Of a stretch of 64,000 nt of DNA, positions 25,745 through 35,234 are shown piece after piece. Position numbers and translations under genes: made by a program. Source of the stretch: Procambarus clarkii (taxonomy: Eukaryota; Arthropoda; Malacostraca; Decapoda; Cambaridae); assembly GCF_040958095.1 (NCBI RefSeq), contig NC_091172.1, positions 8,275,111-8,339,110 of the forward strand. Reading direction: 5' to 3'. Each line of letters opens with the position of its first letter. Position 1 is the stretch's first letter. The notes under the pieces are model-generated. The model had not been told where the DNA came from and made no database searches. It saw nothing but the letters and a program-made list of their open reading frames with translations.

Positions 25745-26470
25745 AAATGATGGCAGTTAGTCTAAAGTTATGGCAATGGGACTAGATGACAGGAAACCAA
25801 AGGGAGAGTACATAATGAAGGGGAACTACCTGCCTGTGATGATTTTAGAAAGAGACCTGGGAGTGGACGTAACACCAAATCTATTTCCTGCAGCACATTT
25901 AAATCGGATAATGACAGCAGCGTACTCTACACTGGCATCATCATTAGAATATCATTCAGAAACCTAAGTAAGGAGGTATTTAAAGCGCTTTACACTGCCT
26001 ATGCGAGGCCAGAGTATGCCGCCCCATCATGGAATTCCCCACCTGAAGAAACACATAAGGAAACTGGAAAAGGTTCAGAAATTTGCAAAAAGGCTTATCC
26101 CAGAGATACGAGAGAAGAGGTATGAAGAGCGCCTGAAGAAACTGAACCTCGCGACGCTAGAAAAAAGGAGGAAGCGTTGAGATATGATACAAATATAAAG
26201 TACTTGGGGGGATTGACAGAGGTGAAAATAGACGAAATATTCACACTGGATATCAACAGAACAAGGGGACATGGGTGGAGAATCTCAGCCGAGTCACAGA
26301 GATGTTAAAATATTTTCTTTTAGCGTGAGAGAAGTGTAAAAATGGAATGATTAAGGAGCAGGTGTTGGAAGCAAATACTTTTCATAATTTTACACCTACA
26401 TATGACAGGAGTCATTGCTTTAAACAACCTGACGCTAGAACGGCGGGATCCAATAGCCAATGCCACACAC
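25745..26470 (+). mobile_element. CR1/L2-like LINE, 3' part, degraded
   Basis: The + strand encodes the RT thumb and C-terminal region: MAMGLDDRKPKGEY, ERDLGVDVTPNL, then frame changes into RNLSKEVFKALYTAYARPEYA, KLEKVQKFAKRL and GGIDRG-like residues. The 3' non-coding part with AGGAGTCATTGCTTTAAACA is at 26407-26426 and ends at an (AC)n tract near 26463-26487. It lacks the catalytic RT part and is dead. It is the same subfamily as the copy at 29206-31100. Confidence 0.88.
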
Positions 26471-26660
26471 ACACGCACACACACACAACATGTAAACAAC
26501 AAGAACAAAGCAACAATAACACTAACAACAACAGAAACAACAAGAATTGAACAACAGTAACAACAATAATTAACCACCACCAACAACAACAACATGAACA
26601 ACAACAACAGCCCCCGGCCATAACAAACACACAACACCGCCGCTGCCACAAACAAAACAG
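26463..26660. repeat. (AC)n followed by AAC-rich low complexity
   Basis: CA dinucleotides at 26463-26487, then AACAACAAC-type trinucleotides interrupted by other bases to about 26640. Val- and Cys-rich minus-strand frames are artefacts. Confidence 0.85.
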
Positions 26661-26751
26661 CGAACATAAACTATTACTTTTAGTTGCACCAAACTGCAAA
26701 ATGTGGCGAGCATTGTTTTGTTCACGGCCCTGAGGCTACCAGTCTCTTTCA

Positions 26752-27710
26752 CTGTAACCAGTGTGGTTCACTGTAACCATTGTGGTTCACAGTATCCAGT
26801 GTGGTTCACTCTAACCAGTGTGGCTCACTGTATCAGTGTGGTTCACTGTAACCAGTGTGGTTCACTGTAACCAGTGTGGTTCACTCTAACCAGTGTGGCT
26901 CACTGTATCAGTGTGGTTCACTGTAACCAGTGTGGTTCACTGTAACCAGTGTGGTTCACTCTAACCAGTGTGGCTCACTGTATCAGTGTGGTTCACTGTA
27001 ACCAGTGTGGTTCACTGTAACCAGTGTGGTTCACTGTAACCAGTGTGGTTCACTGTAACCAGTGTGGTTCACTGTAACCAGTGTGGTTCACTGTAACCAG
27101 TGTGGTTCACTGTAACCAGTGTGGTTCACTGTAACCAGTATGGTTCACTGTAACCAGTGTGGTTCACTGTAACCAGTGTGGTTCACTGTAACCAGTGTGG
27201 TTCACTGTAACCAGTGTGGTTCACTGTAACCAGTATGGTTCACTGTAACCAGTGTGGTTCACTGTAACCAGTGTGGTTCACTGTAACCAGTGTGGTTCAC
27301 CGTAACCAGTGTGGTTCACTGTAACCAGTATGGTTCACTGTAACCAGTGTGGTTCACTGTAACCAGTGTGGTTCATTGTAACGAGTCTGCTTCACTGTAT
27401 CCACTGTGGCTCACTGTAACCAGTGTGGTTTACTGTAACGAGACTGGTTCACAATAACGAGACTGGTTCACAGTAACAAGACTGGTTCACAGTAACAAGA
27501 CTGGTTCACAGTAACAAGACTGGTTCACAATAACGAGACTGGTTCACAGTAACAAGACTGGTTTACAGTAACGAGACTGGTTCACAATAACGAGACTGGT
27601 TCACAGTAACGAGACTGGTTCACAATAACGAGACTGGTTCACAGTAACGAGACTGGTTCACAATAACGAGACTGGTTCACAGTAATGAGACTGGTTCACA
27701 ATAACGAGTG
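26752..27710. repeat. 19-bp minisatellite, about 50 copies, two subfamilies
   Basis: The left block (26752 to about 27430) has unit TTCACTGTAACCAGTGTGG. The right block (about 27430-27710) has TTCACAGTAACGAGACTGG alternating with TTCACAATAACGAGACTGG. Near 26809, 26884 and 26959 a four-unit segment containing CTCTAACC and a short CTGTATCAG unit recurs at exactly 75 bp. Confidence 0.95.
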
Positions 27711-27767
27711 CGTTGAGAGTAACGGAGGCAGCCACTGCAGGAGGGAGGACAATGCCACTAACATACT

Positions 27768-28072
27768 CCGTTGTTTACTAACACGACCACAACACGTGCC
27801 TCCGGTGTTTACTAGCACGACCACAACACGTGCCTCCGGTGGTTACTAACACGACCACAACACGTGCCTCCGGTGTTTACTAGCACGACCACAACACGTG
27901 CCTCCGATGTTTACTAACACGACCACAACACGTGCCTCCGGTGTTTACTAACACGACCACAACACGTGCCTCCGGTGTTTACTAACACCACCACAACACG
28001 TGCCTCCGGTGTTTACTAACACCACCACAACACGTGCCTCCGGTGTTTACTAACACGACCACAACACGTGCG
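27768..28072. repeat. 34-bp minisatellite, about 9 copies
   Basis: Units contain ACGACCACAACACGTGCCTC (27783, 27817 and so on) plus CGGTGTTTACTAAC. Each unit carries the palindrome CACGTG. Variants ACCACCAC and TAGCACG mark single copies. Confidence 0.95.
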
Positions 28073-28202
28073 CTCAACAACACAAAAACAATAAGGAGAG
28101 TCTTGAATGAAGATAATTAGGACTGTACTATTATTAAATATTATTATATTGGAGATCATTACAATATAATTACACTTTAAGGACCTTGACTGACAGTGTT
28201 GG

Positions 28203-28385
28203 TCCGTGAACTCCCATGGGGGGTGTACTTCCCATAAGGGGTGTACTTTCCATTAGAGGTGTACTTCCCATAGGGGGGTGTACTTCCCATAGGGGGTGTA
28301 CTTTCCATGGGAGGTGTACTTCCCATAGGGGGGTGTACTTTCCATGGGAGGAGGGTGTACTTCCACTGGAGGGTCTACTTTGAGT
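28203..28385. repeat. 18-21 bp imperfect minisatellite, about 9 copies
   Basis: GGTGTACTTCCCATAGGGG and GGTGTACTTTCCATGGGAG type units are tandemly arranged with variable G-run length. Confidence 0.88.
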
Positions 28386-28399
28386 GGGGGAGTGTACTT

Positions 28400-28690
28400 T
28401 CTTTACACTTGCACCTGCACTCAGACAATTATTTTCGCTTTCATTTGCACTTTTATCCATACTCTCATGTTCACGTTTACCTATATATTCATTTTCATCT
28501 TCGCCTTCACCTTCACTTACACTTTCACGTTCATTCGTAAATTCACCGGTAATGTTATCTTCCTATGTACTCTCACCTTCACATGTTCCTTCAAAACATA
28601 TTCATATGGTGTTTAAACTTCACTTTCCCCTACGTCACCTTCACCTGCACCTTTCCCTGCTCCTTCACCTTCACGTCTATCTGCGGTGTT
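28400..28690. repeat. Degenerate TTCACY hexanucleotide region
   Basis: TTCACC, TTCACT, TTCATC and TTTACC hexamers dominate, giving His/Leu/Phe-Thr open frames that are artefacts of the repeat. Confidence 0.7.
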
Positions 28691-29124
28691 TTACCCAATA
28701 AATATTACGAAAAAAAACGAGCATAAACTCCCAGAAACTTTGGAGCACGAAATATCAACTTCCAGGAAAATTAAACTCTCTCCATTAAATTTTCGGAGGA
28801 AAAGGCAGATACAATTTAATTTTTGTCATTTATGTGCACCATTGTCCCTGTGATTATCATGCCCCTGTGTCGGCCTTTTTAATCCGCTCAAAAATTAAAA
28901 AAATGTATTAATATAACATAAATATTTAATTGTATAGTTATCCCGTTTCCCTCTGTGGTTGAGGCCGGGAGGCTCGGCCAGGTGAAGGGTAATATAGGTT
29001 AGGAAGGTGGGAGGTAATGGTAGGATAAGGATGTCACTCGCCTGTGTAGCGTATTAGCATTATATTCATCATCACAGATTAACAAACTCCACCACACTCC
29101 GGTAGTTATCCACAGTGGTATCTC
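28691..29124. other. Unassigned AT-rich DNA
   Basis: No gene or element is recognised. Confidence 0.5.
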
Positions 29125-29146
29125 ACAGGTGTGTCAGTGCTGCTGC

Positions 29147-29205
29147 TGCACACGCACAGGCGCACACGCACGCACACATACGCACGCGCACACACACACA
29201 CAGTT
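29147..29205. repeat. (CA)n/(CG)n tract at LINE 5' edge
   Basis: Mixed CACACG/CGCACA dinucleotides end exactly where the LINE RT sequence starts (AGTTACAAGTGGAGTACC). Confidence 0.85.
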
Positions 29206-29951
29206 ACAAGTGGAGTACCACAAGGATCGGTGCTAGGACCAATTCTATTTTTTGTATATGTTAATGGCATGTTTACAGGCGTAGAGTCCTACATGTCGAT
29301 GTTTGCGGATGACGCAAAGTTGATGAGAAGAGTTGTGACAGATGAGGATTGCAGGATCCTCCAAGAGGAATTGAACAGGTTACAGAGATGGTCAGAGAAA
29401 TAGCTACTGGAATTCAACACGAGCAAATGTAAAGTTATGGAAATGGGACTAGGAGATAGGAGACCAAAGGGACAGTACACAATGAAGGGGAACAGCCTAC
29501 CTGTGACGACGCGCGAAAGAGACCTGGGGATGGACGTAACTCTTAATCTATCTCCTGAGGCACATATAAAGAGGATAACGACAGCAGCGTACTCTACACT
29601 GGCAAAAGTTAGAACATCATTCAGAAACCTAAGTAAGGAGGCATTTAGGGCGCTTTATACTGCCTACGTGAGGCCAGTATTAGAGTATGCCGCCTCATCA
29701 TGGAGTCCCCATCTGAAGAAGCATATAATGAAACTGGAAAAGGTTCAGAGGTTTGCAACGAGACTCGTCCCAGAGCTACGAGGTATGGGGTATAAGGAGC
29801 GCCTGAGGGAACTGTGCCTTACGACACTAGAAAGAAGAAGGGAGAGGGGGGCATGATAGGAACATAAAAAAAAAAATACTCAGAGGGATTGACAGAGTGG
29901 ACATAGACGAAATGTTCACACGGAATAGTAACAGAACGAGGGGACATGGAT
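29206..29951 (+). mobile_element. CR1/L2-like LINE, reverse transcriptase part (left half of interrupted copy)
   Basis: 5'-truncated just before RT motif B. The + strand reads [20 protein letters not shown], then the intact catalytic FADDAKLM near 29303-29326. A stop (TAG at 29401) stands where the family continues into LLEFNTSKCKVM. The second frame (29437-29856) reads SPEAHIKRITTAAYSTLAKV, FRALYTAYVRPVLEYAASSW, KLEKVQRFATRLVPELRG and LTTLERRRERG. The RT thumb and following domain are therefore well kept. Compared with other copies it is the best preserved. It is interrupted at 29952 by another LINE and resumes at 30857. Confidence 0.92.
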
Positions 29952-30843
29952 CACTGGCGAGGCTCTTCCGTTTCAACCAAGCCCTATCCCACATCAAGCT
30001 CCACCTGTACAGAATGATCATAAGGCCTAGCTTGGAATACCCTTACGTTCCCCTGAACCTCACCAACAAATCCAACATGCTGAAGATCCAACGAGTACAA
30101 AACAAAGCACTTCGCTTTGCAGAGGGCCTGACTCTGAGGGACAGGGTAAGAACTGACCAAATCCATGAGACGCTCAACATGAAGCCAATGAACATTAGAC
30201 TCAGCTACGTGGCCAGAAGACAGCTGTACCGTATGAAGAACATGTATGTCCCAGACCCCGAAGATCCCTTCGTAGCAGAAAACACCACCAGCGACTACGA
30301 GATCCACGAACCACCACACAAAACCAGAAGAATCACTCTCCAACAAAAAGTGATCAGACACATCCATGATGAGGCCTTCCCAAGCCCTCAAATACTAAGC
30401 GGCCTGCCAGACGACCCAGATGAGTGGCCCATCCCAGACCCGATCTACACCAAGTGAAGAATAAAGAAAAAAAATAAAAGAAAAAATATATAAAACACCT
30501 ACAAAAAAAAATATAAAACCAAAAAACCATTTGTCGTGGCATCAGAAGTGTAACTACCCTGATGTTTCTAAGATTAGCCTCCTTCAGCCAACTCCATCGG
30601 CTCTAGTGCTTTAGAACACCAACAAGGTCACAAACACTAGCCCCCCCAGCCAATGTACTGACAACCCAACATAACACATACGCAAACAAACAACACATAC
30701 AAAAATGTCAACCCATGGTGGACAGGCCACCGAACTTTCAAACCTCCTCTCTCTCTACACCCGCATCCTCTTCCTGAATTTCATCTCCCCATCCCTCTAC
30801 CTCCCCCATCCTTTCCATTCCCTATGGACATCAAAGCGAAAAA
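29952..30843 (+). mobile_element. Nested 5'-truncated LINE of a third lineage
   Basis: This 892-bp insertion sits in the CR1-like LINE. AGGGGACATGGAT is present on both sides (29939-29951 and 30844-30856), as expected for a target-site duplication made by target-primed reverse transcription. The + strand carries the C-terminal end of a reverse transcriptase: LYRMIIRPSLEYPYVPLNL, KIQRVQNKALRFAEGL, IHETLNMKPMNIRLSYVARR and an acidic end PDDPDEWPIPDPIYTK, with TGA at 30455-30457. The form of the thumb (RPSLEYPYVP, LQRVQNKALR) differs from the CR1-like family and suggests a jockey-type clade. About 385 bp of 3' non-coding sequence ends in an A-rich tail (AAGCGAAAA). The open frame that starts at 29897 is a chimera, since its first 18 or so codons belong to the host LINE. 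Confidence 0.9.
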
Positions 30844-30856
30844 AGGGGACATGGAT

Positions 30857-31100
30857 GGAAGCTTGAAACTCAGATGAGTCACAGAGATGTTAGGAAGTTT
30901 TCTTTTAGCGTGAGAGTAGTGGGAAAATGGAATGCACTTCAGGAACAGGTTGTGGAAGCAAATACTATTCATAATTTTAAAACCAGGTATGATAGGGAAA
31001 TGGGACAGGAGTCATTGCTGTAAACAACCGATGCTCGGAAGGCAGGATCCAAGAGTCAATGCTCGATCCTGCAGACACAACTAGGTGAGTACACACACAT
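30857..31100 (+). mobile_element. CR1/L2-like LINE, 3' part (right half of interrupted copy)
   Basis: Continues the element broken at 29951: WKLETQMSHRDVRKFSFSV-like codons, VVGKWNALQEQVVEANT-like codons, then a 3' region with GGATCCAAGAGTCAATGCTC. It ends CACAACTAGGTGAGTACAC into an (AC)n tract. Together with 29206-29951 it forms one copy of about 990 bp. Confidence 0.9.
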
Positions 31101-31114
31101 ATACACGTACACAT

Positions 31115-32345
31115 CAGCAAACATTGAGAGGAACGATTCTATTTCCTCTGGCAGATCATTTACATATATCATAAACAGTACAGGTCCAAGGACTGAACCC
31201 TGTGGGACTCCACTGGTGACTCCTCGCCACTCACCCTTCGCAGTGACTATAGCTGTCTCCTGTTGTTTAGGTACCCCCTTATCCAATGGAGTACGTTCGC
31301 TTTTACTCCTGCCTGCATCTCCAGCTTGTTCACTAGTCTAGTGAAAGTCTTCGACACAGTATGGGATACTGTGTCTAAGGCTTTCTGGCAATCCAAAAAA
31401 TGCAGTCTGCAATATCATTTTCTTTCTTGCCTGATTTTTGTCGCCTGGCCATAGAATTCAATTAATTTTGTGAAGCATGACTTGCCATCCCTGAACCCAT
31501 GCTGATGATATGTTGCAAAGTTCTTTCGCTCCAGATAGCCTACTAGTTTTTTTTGCACAATCTTCTCCATCTATCATGGTAGGTAAGTTAGGGACACTAG
31601 CCTGTAGTTCAGTGTCAGCTGTCTGTCACCCTTCTTGTAAATCGGGATTACATTGCCATCTTCCAAATTTTTGGCAGTTCTCCAGTTACCAGTGATTTTT
31701 TATATAAAAATTAAGTGGCAGGCACAGTACTTCTGCTAGTTCATTTAGTATCCATGGTGAGAGTTCGTCTGGGCCTATAGCCTTTGTCACATCCAAGTCA
31801 AGCAAATACTTCCTTACCTCCCCACTTGTAATCTCAAAATCCTATAGTGGTGTTTGGTTAGATATTCCTTCTCTTATCTTTGAACTTCTCTTTGCTCTAA
31901 TGTAAAGACCTGGAATTTCTTATTGAGTTCTTCACACACTTCCTTCTCATTTAAAGTGTACCTGTCTGCCTCTGTTCTTAGATTCATTACCTATTCCTTC
32001 ACTGTTTTCTTTCCTTTTGATGTGGCTGTGTAGACATTTAGGGTCTTTGCCTTACTTGCTATGTCATTATCGTACTCTTTCTGCCTCTTTTCTCACCCTG
32101 AGGTAGTCATTTCAGCCTCTCTGGTATCTTTCTTTGCTCTCTAGTGTCTTGGTATTTCACCATGCCCTTGTGCTTAGTTGCTTTGCTCCCTTACATGCCT
32201 CATTGTACCATGGGTTCTTCTGTTGCTTAGAATTTTTCTATTCTGGGCCGGGATAAACTTGTCTCCAGCTTCCTGTCACTTCTGGGTGATGTAGTCCATC
32301 ATACCTTGTACAGTCTTATCTCTGAGTTATGTTTTCTCACGGTGT
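31115..32345 (-). mobile_element. CR1/L2-like LINE, linker and RT, truncated at FADD
   Basis: Read on the minus strand from 32345, the linker between endonuclease and RT comes first. RT motifs follow: a KTANV-like block near 31665, FLDCQKAFDTV-like codons near 31400, [20 protein letters not shown] at about 31240-31180, then [20 protein letters not shown]. The copy breaks exactly inside FADD and passes through a (GT)n-type tract into the antisense 3' end of the neighbouring + strand LINE. A small duplication in the motif A region (31335-31375) repeats FDTVWDTVS-like codons. Non-functional. Confidence 0.9.
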
Positions 32346-32359
32346 TTCCCGTGTGTGTG

Positions 32360-32875
32360 TGTGTGTGTACTCACCTAGTTGTGTTTGCGGGGGTTGAGCT
32401 CTGGCTCTTTGGTCCCGCCTCTCAACCGTCAATCAACAGGTGTACAGATTCCTGAGCTTATTGGGTTCTATCATATCTACACTTGAAACTGTGTATGGAG
32501 AGCCTCCACCACATCACCTCCTAATGCATTCCATTTGTCAACCACTCTGACACTAAAAAAGTTCTTTCTAATATCTCTGTGGCTCATTTGGGCGCTCAGT
32601 TTCCACCTGTGTCCCCTAGTGCGTGTGTCCCTTGTGTTAAATAGCCTGTCTTTATCTACCCTATCAATTCCCTTGAGAATCTTGAATGTGGTGATCATGT
32701 CACCCCCTAACTCTTCTGTCTTCCAGCGAAGTGAGGTTTAATTCCCGTAGTCTCTCCTCGTAGCTCATACCTCTCAGCTCGGGTACTAGTCTGTTGGCAA
32801 ACCTTTGAACCTTTTCCAGTGTAGTCTTATCCTTGACTAGATATGGACTCCATGCTGGGGCTCCACACAGCCCCT
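32360..32875 (-). mobile_element. CR1/L2-like LINE, 3' end
   Basis: Minus strand: near-intact C-terminal part with KLEKVQRFANRLVPELRG (32820-32765), LTSLEDRRVRG, GIDRVDKDRLFNTRDTRTRG, WKLSAQMSHRDIRKNFFSV and VVDKWNALGGDVVEA. The 3' non-coding end GAGCTCAACCCCCGCAAAC, ACAACTAGGTGAGTA runs into (AC)n at 32350-32370. It is 5'-truncated at about 32875, next to the (CA)n(TG)n palindrome. Confidence 0.92.
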
Positions 32876-32882
32876 CATGCTC

Positions 32883-32916
32883 CACACACACACACACACG
32901 TGTGTGTGTGTGTGTG
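32883..32916. repeat. 34-bp perfect (CA)n(TG)n palindrome
   Basis: CA repeats switch to TG repeats at a central ACGT, giving a loopless self-complementary 34 bp centred between 32899 and 32900. TG continues to about 32930. Confidence 0.95.
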
Positions 32917-33139
32917 TGTGGGAGTGTGTATGTGTGTGTTTGAATGTGCAAAGGTATTGCTACAAGAGAGTGCATCTCGCCTTCCATTCATCACCCTCAA
33001 TGTCATGCAAATGTTGCAGAGCGGCCTTGCACTGAATTTTAAGTCCTCAACATTTGCACACTCAAGGTGCAACACTAAGAAAGAGAAAGAGAAGTGGAGA
33101 ACGATTTATGTCTGTCTGTTTCTGTATCTCTCTCCCGTT

Positions 33140-33390
33140 GGAAGGGAATTGATAGGGTAGATAAAACAGTCTATTTAACACAAGGGGAACACGCACAAGG
33201 GGACACAGTTGGAAACTGAGTGCCCAAATGAGCCACAGAGATATTAGAAAGAACTTTTTTAGTGTCAGAGTAGTTGACAAATGGAATACATTAGGGGGTG
33301 ATGTGGTGGAGGCTGACTCCATGCTGGAGTCTGTGGTGGAGGCTGACTCCAGGCTGGAGTCTGTGGTGGAGGCTGTGGTTCCAAGAATGA
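33140..33390 (+). mobile_element. CR1/L2-like LINE, C-terminal fragment with 30-bp repeats
   Basis: The + strand reads GIDRVDK, RTRGHSWKLSAQMSHRDIRK-like codons and NFFSVRVVDKWNTLGGDVVE. The end is expanded into about 2.5 copies of a 30-bp unit containing GTGGTGGAGGCTGACTCCA. Each unit has inverted GACTCCA/TGGAGTC. The 3' end of the LINE is missing. Confidence 0.85.
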
Positions 33391-34668
33391 AGAAGTTTCA
33401 GATGTGTCGGAGTGGTCTAACCTTGTTTCTTCTACTTTTTGTTCAAATTGGCCGTGGCTATTTGCTTCACAGAAAATCTAGAGTGATGGAGACCAGCTGT
33501 TCCTTAAGATATTGTATCAGATCAGGAAAGTGTCTGCCCAGATCAACCTCATTAACCTGGAGAATTCCCTCAATCACCCCTCATCTATTCTACCTCATCT
33601 CAGTGGGTTCACTCTAGAAAAAAAGGAGTAAATACCAGTTGAAAATTTACTTTCAGTTCAGGATATTCCAGCTCTAGAAGTGCTCATGGTATCCCACACC
33701 GAGTACTAACTGTAATATTTGTCTGTGTATATCATGTAGTGCATTGTGGAACTTTGAGTAAGTACTTTATCTTATTGCATGCTTGCATTACAAAATTTTA
33801 CCATCAATAAAGCGGGTACTTTGGTGTTATTGAATTAAAACAAATTTAAAAGTGAAACCAGCTAAGTGGAAAACTTGTAGACTAGACTTTGTTTTCCAGT
33901 CTGTCATTTATTTTGACATATTGATTGTATTTTATTCGCATGTGAACTTTGATAAGTGTGATGATTATGGTGTGAGCAAATGTTTTGATGAGAGGAGAGT
34001 GAGTAATTACCTTATGTATTTGTGTGAACAGAATAAGGTGGTGCCCCTGAGAGAAAAAGGGGTTGAAAATCTAAGGTGTACAGGTGTGGATACACTAAAG
34101 TGTGAAGACATTGCATTCGGTTGTGTTAAGGGGGAAAGTATATTGTATAGTTGTCACAGTTATTTGTGAGTGATCTCATGTGAAGAGTGTAATGTCAGAT
34201 TTTGAACTTTGGATTAATTCAGTCATTCTGTTCGCGTTGAGTAACTAATTTCCACTAAATAATCTAAGATTTACATTGTGTTACTTTTCTTAGAAGAAGA
34301 TGTATCTTGAAAAATATTATATTCCTGATTAATTGCATGTTGTTCCTGAGATGTTGATTATGTGTGTTTCTATTTGCATTTCAGTTGTCATATGCTTTCT
34401 TCATGTCGTACTGTTGTACTTATGAATTTCATTGTCAATACTTATTATTTGACCTCCTCGATGGTTCTAGTAATAAATTCTGTACTTACCTTTAGCAAAA
34501 ATGCAATAAATCTTCCATTAATTTAAAACTGTTCCTGGAAGGAGGAGGAGGGATATTATGAACCAGGTAATTACATGATTTTCACTACTGGTAATGTATG
34601 CATAATTATATGTAATGTAGTATTGTAACATGTCATACAGTAAATTGCATATTATAGTGTGTGGTATG
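33391..34668. other. Unassigned flank of the satellite array, with a 105-codon frame
   Basis: About 1.3 kb without a recognised element. A frame at 33852-34169(+) encodes 105 residues with a hydrophobic stretch near residues 17-28 and several Cys. I do not recognise it and it may be chance or part of a mobile element. A 17-bp polypurine run (GGAAGGAGGAGGAGGGA, 34537-34553) precedes TATTATGAACC. That is the layout of a polypurine tract before a 3' LTR, but no LTR partner is visible. Confidence 0.35.
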
Positions 34669-35192
34669 TCTCTTTCAACTTTTTTATTAACAGTACCAGT
34701 TCCCAATATTAAAAATATCTTTATTTCAGACTTAGCCAAATATATAATAATATAATTACCAAGCTCTGGCTCATGTCCTCCATCTTAGTTCGCTCATATA
34801 ACATTGCCACAATGAGGTCAATCACGAAATTTAAAACCGCAATATATCTGACGTAGTAAACGAGATAATATTAGTTAATAAGCTCTAGCTCCTGTGCCTG
34901 CCTTAGTTCACTTCAATAACTTTGCAATTTACAGATCAGTTTCCATAAAATTTAAAAACTTGTATTGTGTGCACAGTATACTAAAACAAAAGAGATGACA
35001 ATCTCCATATCTTTTAGTCACCCCTAGTTGTTTCTTATAATTTTGTTAACAGATCAATTTCCAACACATTTAGAACATAGTTATTTCCGACATAGTAAAA
35101 CTTAAACGTTGATGATAGTAGCCTAGCTGGTGGTACCATGTATTGTAGTAAAGTGGCTGATAGCGCTGTGGCTGGTGAAGTAGTAATGACAA
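34669..35192. repeat. Satellite: partial A monomer at array edge
   Basis: Homology to other A monomers starts at TCTCTTTCAACTTTTTTATT (34669). Sequence left of it has no match in the array. It is the most diverged A copy (for example TGAGGTCAATCACG where others have AAGGTCCATTTCCACG), as expected at an array edge. Confidence 0.9.
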
Positions 35193-35234
35193 CGTAGCTG
35201 AAATTGGCGGTTTTGGGCCCCAGTTTCAGCTACG
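35193..35234. repeat. Hairpin of satellite A monomer (representative)
   Basis: CGTAGCTGAAATTGG pairs with CCAGTTTCAGCTACG (14 of 15 positions) around a 12-nt loop CGGTTTTGGGCC. A-type copies start at 35193, 38978, 41623, 44260, 46897, 49543, 52189, 54835, 57479, 60122 and 62766. B-type copies with CCATTTTCAGCTACG start at 36518, 37658 (one stem base changed), 40303, 42940, 45577, 48223, 50870, 53516, 56160, 58804 and 61447. Its function is unknown. Confidence 0.93.

Noticed and set aside
26320..26752. Val/Cys/Leu-rich minus-strand frames resembling membrane proteins
   Set aside because: They are produced by the (AC)n and AAC-rich low-complexity sequence.
21975..28072. CRISPR-like alternation of conserved and variable segments
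   Set aside because: Units are directly tandem minisatellites with no unique spacers, no cas genes, and the sequence is eukaryotic.
29897..30457. A single 186-codon host gene
   Set aside because: The frame joins two LINEs across an insertion site flanked by AGGGGACATGGAT. The continuous frame is accidental.
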